A stretch of DNA of 64,000 nt, taken from the NCBI RefSeq assembly GCF_910589235.1, contig NW_025813595.1, positions 496,001 to 560,000 on the forward strand, in the 5' to 3' direction. This DNA comes from Vespa crabro (taxonomy: Eukaryota > Arthropoda > Insecta > Hymenoptera > Vespidae). This document shows, in pieces, positions 58,401 to 64,000 of this stretch. Below the pieces are notes generated by a model. The model was given only the letters and a program-made list of their open reading frames with translations. It ran no database searches and had not been told where the DNA came from. The translations under genes and the position numbers were made by a program. Numbering within the stretch: the stretch's first letter is position 1; each line of letters opens with the position of its first letter.

Positions 58401-59760
58401 ACGGATTATAACAATACGATAATATCGATAATACTAATAATAATAAGAACGATAATGAAGATAAAACGATAAAAATGATAATAACTATAATAACGATAAT
58501 TGCAATAATAACTGTAATGATAATAGTAATATTAACGTTAATCATGATAATAAATATAATAACTATAATAACGATGATAACAATGAAAATAGTAGTAATA
58601 ATAGAGATATTAAAGATAGTGACGATAATAACGATAATAATAATAACAATAATTAGGATAAAAACGATATTAACGATAATAACAATAGTAATAAAGATAA
58701 TAACGATATTAATGATAATAATAATTACAATAATAACGATAATAACAAAAATAATAAAAAGAATAATAATGATTATAATAATAATAACGATAATAATAAT
58801 AGCAATACTGACGATTTAAGAACGTCTTTTTCTTTCTTCTACTTTAAGAACGAAAAAATAAAACCTTAAATGACCATTATAATATTATCAATGATAATAA
58901 TAATAATGACGTTAATAATAATCATCATAAAAAAGATATTAACTATAATAACTACAATAAAAATTATAACAAAAATAATAATAATAATAGTAACCACAAG
59001 AACGAAAATATCGTTAATAACAATTATCATAATAACGATAGTAACGATAATATCGATAATATTAATAACAATATAATTGATAAGATCGATAATAATAATG
59101 AGAATAATAACGATAATATCGATAGTAAAAATTATAATGATAATAACGATAGTAAAGATAATAACTATAATATCGACTATAACAATAATAATAATAAAGA
59201 TAATAACGATAATTACGATAATGACGAGATAATTAATAACGATAATAACGTTAATAACGTAAATAAAGACAATAATAATAGAAATAATAACAATAACAAC
59301 GATAATAAAGATAATAAAGATAATAATATTAACGATAATATCGACATTATTAATAATAATGACAACGAGAAATATGATAATAATGATCATAAAACTAATG
59401 ACAATAAAGATAATAACAATATTTACGACAATAACGTTAATAACGGTAATAAAAATAATAATAGTAATAACATTAATAACGATAGTGACGATAATAACGA
59501 TAAAAGCGATAATACTAATAACGATAATAACGATAATAATAATTACGATAATAACGATAATGTCGATAATATTAACAACAATATTTACTATAATTTCGAT
59601 ATTAATAATTGTATTCATAACAATATTAACGATCATAACGATACTAGCAACTATAATAATAATGATAATAACGATATTAATAATAATATTATTATTTTAA
59701 GTAACAATAATAATGATAACGATGTTTATAATAGTAATAATAATAACGTTTTTAACGATA
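58303..59760 (+). repeat. Family A block, copy A6 with inserted pyrimidine segment
   Basis: The family A leader (GATGTCAACGCTAATAATAA), GATTATACGGATTATAAC near 58398, AATGAAGATAAAACGATAAA near 58454, GACGTTAATAATAATCATCA near 58908 and CGACATTATTAATAATAATG near 59342 are all in family order. At 58815-58852 it carries a pyrimidine segment between direct repeats that A1, A2, A4 and A7 lack. Confidence 0.8.
58815..58852. other. 18-base pyrimidine segment between 10-bp direct repeats
   Basis: TTTAAGAACG occurs at 58815-58824 and again at 58843-58852. Between them lies TCTTTTTCTTTCTTCTAC (17 of 18 bases pyrimidine). This is the only sustained pyrimidine run on the + strand that I found in 64 kb. 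The surrounding family A sequence lets the site be compared with copies at about 573-594, 15695-15716, 22155-22176 and 38523-38545, which read directly from ACGATT into TTAATG/TTAACG-type sequence. The paired repeats resemble a target-site duplication or filler from end joining. A sequencing or assembly artefact is possible. Confidence 0.85.
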
Positions 59761-60238
59761 CTAACGGTAATAATGATAATAACGGTAATAACGATATTAA
59801 CAATGATAATAATAGTAATAATGAAGATAATAACAATGTAAAAGTTTATAACGATAATAATAATTACAACAATAACGATAATAACGATTATGATGATAAG
59901 AACGATAATAATACTAATAATAATAAAAATAACACCGACAATAACGACAATAAGAATAATAACAGTACTAATAATAAAAATTTTAAGAATAATAACTATA
60001 AAAACGATAATAATAATAATAGTAGTAGTAAAAGAAGTAATAATTATAAAAACGATAAAAATGATTTTAACGATAATTATAATGACGATAATTAGGATAA
60101 TATCGATAATAATAATAACAATATTAGCGATAATACCGAAAATAATAATAAAATTAATAACTATAATAACGATAATAAGGTTTATAACGATAATAATAAT
60201 AATAGTAACAATAACCATAATAAAGATAATAACGATAC

Positions 60239-60274
<36 letters not shown>

Positions 60275-60539
60275 GATAATAACGGTAATAACGATAAAAA
60301 TAATAGAAAAATAAAATAATAACAATAATAACGAAAAAAGTATAAAAACGATAATACCGATAATATAAAATACGATAATAACGATATTATCGATAACAAT
60401 AATAACAAAATTAACAATAATATCGATAATAATAACAACAATATATGACGATAATATCGATAATTATAATAACAATAATATCAGTAATACCGGTAATAAC
60501 GATAATATTGTTAATAATAATAATGATAATAATGATAAT
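59761..60539 (+). repeat. Triplet-repeat background with a pure AAT run
   Basis: Triplet DNA with a pure AAT run at 60239-60273. No dispersed block, gene or RNA was recognised. Confidence 0.7.
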
Positions 60540-61329
60540 AGCGATATAAACAATAACAATATTATCGATAATATTGACAATATTAAAGATAATAATGATA
60601 ATAATTTTAAAACGATAATAATTATCATAATTATAGTAGTAATAACGATAATAACGATATTAAAAATAAAAATAATAACGATAAAATAGATAAAAATAAT
60701 AAAATTTATATTGTCAATAACGGTAATAACGAAAATAACGATGATAATAATAAAATTGATAACGCTAATAATGATAATAATTGTATAATATTATTATTAA
60801 GGACGATAATAATAATTATAATGGGAATAAAAATAATTACAATATCGATAATAACGATAGTAACGGTAAAAACGATAATAATAATAGTAATAATACTAGT
60901 AATAATAATAATGATAATAACAATAATAACGATAATAATAATAGTTATAATAACATTATAACAAGAATAACGTGAACAACGATAATAACGAAATCTATAA
61001 TAACGATAATAAAGACAATAATAATAACAATAATAATATCGATAATAACTGTAATATTGATAGTAACCATAATGACGATAATAACGATAATATCGATAAT
61101 AATAATAATAATAATAATAACAGTAATATCGAAAATATCGATAATAACGACAGTAAAAATAATAATAATAATAATACTATCCATAATGCAGATAATGACG
61201 CCATTAATATTAATTATAATAATATTAGTAATAATAACTATAATGACGATAATAATAATAGTATTAATAACAATATTAAAAATAATAACGATAATATCGA
61301 TAATAATACAAATAATAACGATAATAACC

Positions 61330-61340
<11 letters not shown>
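60540..61340 (+). repeat. Family I block, copy I4
   Basis: It holds ATTGACAATATTAAAGATAA near 60574, ATTATCATAATTATAGTAG near 60621, GATAGTAACGGTAAAAACG near 60856 and AATACTAGTAATAATAATAA near 60894, in the order of copy I3. It lacks the CACCA and TATGTTAAG part. Confidence 0.75.
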
Positions 61341-61363
<23 letters not shown>

Positions 61364-61500
61364 AGATCACAAAGATATTAACGATAATAATGACAGTAAT
61401 AATAACGATAATAATTATTATAACGATAACAATGATAATACCGATAATAATAGTAGCAATACTAACAATAATAACACTAATAACGATAATTGCGATAATA

Positions 61501-61533
<33 letters not shown>

Positions 61534-61990
61534 ATAATATTGTTAATAAGGTTATTACCGATGATAATGATAATTATAATATTCATTATAACTATATTAA
61601 GGTTATTAACGATTATAATAATAACGACAATAACGATCAGAATAATATCGATGAAACCGATAAAATCGAAAATAATAATAAAAACTTTAACGTAAAAATC
61701 GATAATAATAATTATAATTTTAATGTTAATAACCATAATAATAATAATAATAATAGCAATAATAACCGTAACAAGGAAAATAACGAGGATAATAATAACG
61801 ATAATAACAATAATAGTAATAATTATAATATCGATAGTAACAATAATAAATATAATGACGATAATAACGATAATGAAATTAACGATAATGACGATAGATA
61901 TAATAACGATAATATCTTTAATAACGATATTAACAATAATAATAATAGCGATAATAAAGATAATAACGTTAATAACGATAATAATAAAAA
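61341..61990 (+). repeat. Triplet-repeat background ending in a phase slip
   Basis: An Asn-rich frame (from 60972) runs through here. At the A7 run near 61986-61992 the triplet phase shifts and the same frame turns Ile/Thr-rich to 62309. This is a clear case of an open frame crossing a slip without meeting a stop, and it argues against coding. Confidence 0.78.
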
Positions 61991-62269
61991 AATTAAAACG
62001 ATAATAACAATAATTATGATAATAACAATAATAATTATAATAGTGATAGCATTAATAACGATATTTACGATAATAATAATAATAATAAAGATAATAACAT
62101 TATTAACGATAATAATGATAAGAAAGAAAATAAGGAAAATTATAGAAACAATTAAAACGATAATAACAATAATTATGATAATAACAATAATAATTATAAT
62201 AGTGATTGCTTTAACAACGATATTTACGATAATAATAATAATAATAAATATAATAACATTATTAACGAT
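61991..62269 (+). repeat. 159-bp partial tandem duplication
   Basis: The segment starting AATTAAAACGATAATAACAA occurs at 61991 and again at 62150, a 159-bp period. It matches for about 120 bp, with a few substitutions (GTGATAGCATTAAT against GTGATTGCTTTAAC), and then diverges near 62111/62270. The unit contains AGAAAGAAAATAAGG, absent after the second copy. Confidence 0.9.
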
Positions 62270-64000
62270 TATAACGATAATAACGATAATAACGATAATA
62301 CCGATATAGACGATAATATCGATAATAATAATAACAATATTAACGATAATAAAAGTAATAATACTATCAAAACAACGATAATAACGAAATTATCGATAAT
62401 AACGATAATAATAATAGTAATAATAATAACGATAATAAACATAATAACAACAATAATAATAATAACAATAATATTAATAGTAATAATAATAATAATAATA
62501 ACGATAATAACGATAATAACGATAATAAAAAAATAATAGTAGCAATAATAACGGTAAATACGATAATAAAAATAGTAATAAAAACGATAGCAACGATACT
62601 AACCACAATAACGATAATAATAATAACAATTATAACGATAATAACGATAATAAAGATTATAATGACAATAACGTTAATAACGATTATAATTATGACAATA
62701 ATAGTAATAATAATAATATAGATAACAACGATATTAACGTTAATGACGATAATAATAACAACAATAATAAAGACACAAACGATTATAACGATAAGAACGA
62801 TAATAATATTTATAATAATATTAATAATAACGATAATAAAGATAATAATAGAAATAATAATAACAATATTAAGAATAATAACTATAATAACAAAAATAAC
62901 GATAATAATAATAGTACTAAAAACAATAATAACAACAATATTCCTAATAACGATAATAACGATAATAATAATGACGATAATAACGATAATAATAATAACG
63001 ATAATAACTACAATAACGATAATAATAATAATAATTATTAAGATAAAGTCGATAATAACGATAATAACGAAAATAATAATATTTAATACGATAAACAACA
63101 TAATAAATATAATAATTATAGTAATTATAATAATTATTTTGATAAACACGATAATAATGATATTAATGATAATAATAATAATAATAATAATAAAAACTTT
63201 AATAACAATATTTACGATAATATAGATAATAATAATAGCAATAATAACGATAATAACGATTATAATGGCATTAATAATAATAATTATAAGAATAATAAAA
63301 ATAATAATAATTTTAACAATATTTACGATAATGCCAATAGTAATAACAATAATAACGATAACAATGATGATAAAAATGATAATAAATATATCAATAATAA
63401 AGTTAATTACGATAATAAAGATAATAATAATAATATTAATAACATCAATAACTGTAATAAAGATGATAACGATAAGAACGTTAATAAGGATAATAATAAT
63501 AACAATAACAATGATGGATCTGTAATAACGATAATAACGATAATAATAATAATAATAAAAACGATAATATTTATAACAACGTTAATAAATAACGATAATT
63601 ACGTTCATAACGATAATAATAATTGCAATAATAACGATAATAACGATAAATATAACAATAGAAGGAACAATATTACGAATAATAACGATATTAACGATAT
63701 TAATAATAACGATAATGACAATAATAATAATAATTACATTAATAAGGATAATAAGGATAGTATTAATTATGATAATAAAAATATTAACGGTAAAATCGAT
63801 AACAATAATAATAATAATAAGAATGATAACGATAATATAGATTATAACCATAATAATTATAACAATGATAACGTTAACATTAATAATAATAATAAAGATA
63901 ATAACGACAATAATGATAATAAACATAATAAAAACAATAATAACGTTAATAACGACAATAATTATAATAATAAAATTGATAATAAAAGTAATAGCGTTAA
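62270..64000 (+). repeat. Triplet-repeat background to the window end
   Basis: Triplet DNA without an assigned partner. GATGGATCTGTAATAACG at 63513-63530 holds GGATCT, which stands outside the usual vocabulary. The tract continues past the right edge with no change of character. Confidence 0.75.

Larger units (their letters stand above)
1..64000 (+). repeat. Degenerate AAT/AAC/GAT triplet satellite-like tract, whole window
   Basis: The whole window keeps a 3-bp periodicity. Most of it can be cut into AAT, AAC, GAT, ATT, AAA, TAT, AGT and GAA triplets, with the phase shifting every few tens to hundreds of bases, often at A-runs. The + strand is A-rich throughout, and no reverse-oriented stretch was found. 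C occurs mostly in AAC or before G, and G mostly in GAT, AGT or after C. No codon-usage change, start-site signal, structured RNA or mixed-composition coding segment interrupts it. The long open frames on both strands contain almost only Asn/Asp/Lys, Ile/Thr, Ile/Val, Leu/Ser or Tyr/Arg, as expected when the triplet tract is read in each frame. Degenerate microsatellite-derived satellite DNA of a eukaryote is the best reading; the host cannot be identified. Confidence 0.93.

Noticed and set aside
58825..58842. Polypyrimidine tract of a 3' splice site
   Set aside because: A pyrimidine run precedes TTTAAG, but there is no clear acceptor AG context, no donor or branch point and no exon around it.
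60972..62309. 445-codon Asn-rich open frame on + as a poly-Asn protein gene
   Set aside because: Its composition is only the triplet repeat in translation. It switches to Ile/Thr at a phase slip, overlaps long frames on -, and has no non-repetitive domain.
1..64000. Borg-like or other archaeal/bacterial extrachromosomal element with tandem repeats
   Set aside because: Those elements are gene-dense, with repeats of defined unit length between genes. Here no gene is found over 64 kb.
1..64000. Mitochondrial or plastid genome
   Set aside because: AT-rich organelle DNA would still show rRNA, tRNA or respiratory or photosynthetic genes; none is seen.

Overview
The window is one continuous, gene-free tract of degenerate trinucleotide satellite-like DNA. 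From end to end the + strand is written in a small set of triplets, mainly AAT, AAC, GAT and ATT, with AAA, TAT, AGT and GAA as minor variants. The commonest longer unit is the 9-mer AATAACGAT. The + strand is strongly A-rich: two 60-base lines counted by hand gave 63% A / 20% T and 55% A / 30% T. C and G are scarce and largely confined to AAC, ACGAT, TCGAT and GAT contexts. No stretch shows the reverse orientation. No protein-coding gene, tRNA, rRNA, CRISPR array, transposon with recognisable ends, or promoter/terminator pair could be supported.

Long open frames are plentiful on both strands, but they follow from the repeat. A triplet tract without TAA in phase reads as Asn/Asp/Lys or Ile/Thr on the + strand and as Ile/Val, Leu/Ser or Tyr/Arg on the - strand. 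They overlap one another on both strands, and several switch from Asn-rich to Ile/Thr-rich where the triplet phase slips. I therefore annotate no CDS.

The internal order is that of a mosaic. Recognisable blocks of about 0.1 to 3 kb recur two to seven times, always in the same orientation. I label them families A (1, 15.1, 33.8, 38.5, 44.2, 58.3 kb and a fragment at 22.1 kb), B (10.5-14.2, 29.8, 34.3 kb), C (18.2, 39.9 kb), D (20.9, 41.3 kb), E (20.0, 23.2, 27.7, 49.3 kb), F/O (6.0, 39.6, 46.9 kb), G (6.5, 28.3 kb), H (36.5, 37.2, 42.9 kb), I (32.7, 46.1, 50.8, 56.0, 60.5 kb), J (53.2, 57.7 kb), K (10.0, 51.6 kb), L (14.65, 33.3 kb) and M (21.6, 22.6 kb). Younger events sit on top: a clean 1,517-bp tandem duplication (10486-13519) with five substitutions counted between copies, a 159-bp partial tandem duplication (61991-62269) and a 66-bp one (about 41711-41855). 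The only clearly foreign-looking sequence is an 18-base pyrimidine segment between 10-bp direct repeats at 58815-58852; five family-A relatives in the window lack it.

A 64-kb gene-free tract of this kind fits a eukaryotic nuclear genome (satellite, pericentromeric or large intergenic DNA) far better than a bacterial, archaeal or viral genome. The species cannot be named from this sequence. The marked excess of CpG in an AT-rich context suggests a lineage with little CpG methylation. Growth by replication slippage and unequal exchange explains what is seen; any biological role is inference. Block boundaries are by-eye estimates, usually good to a few tens of bases, except the 1,517-bp, 159-bp, 66-bp and pyrimidine features, which were aligned base by base.
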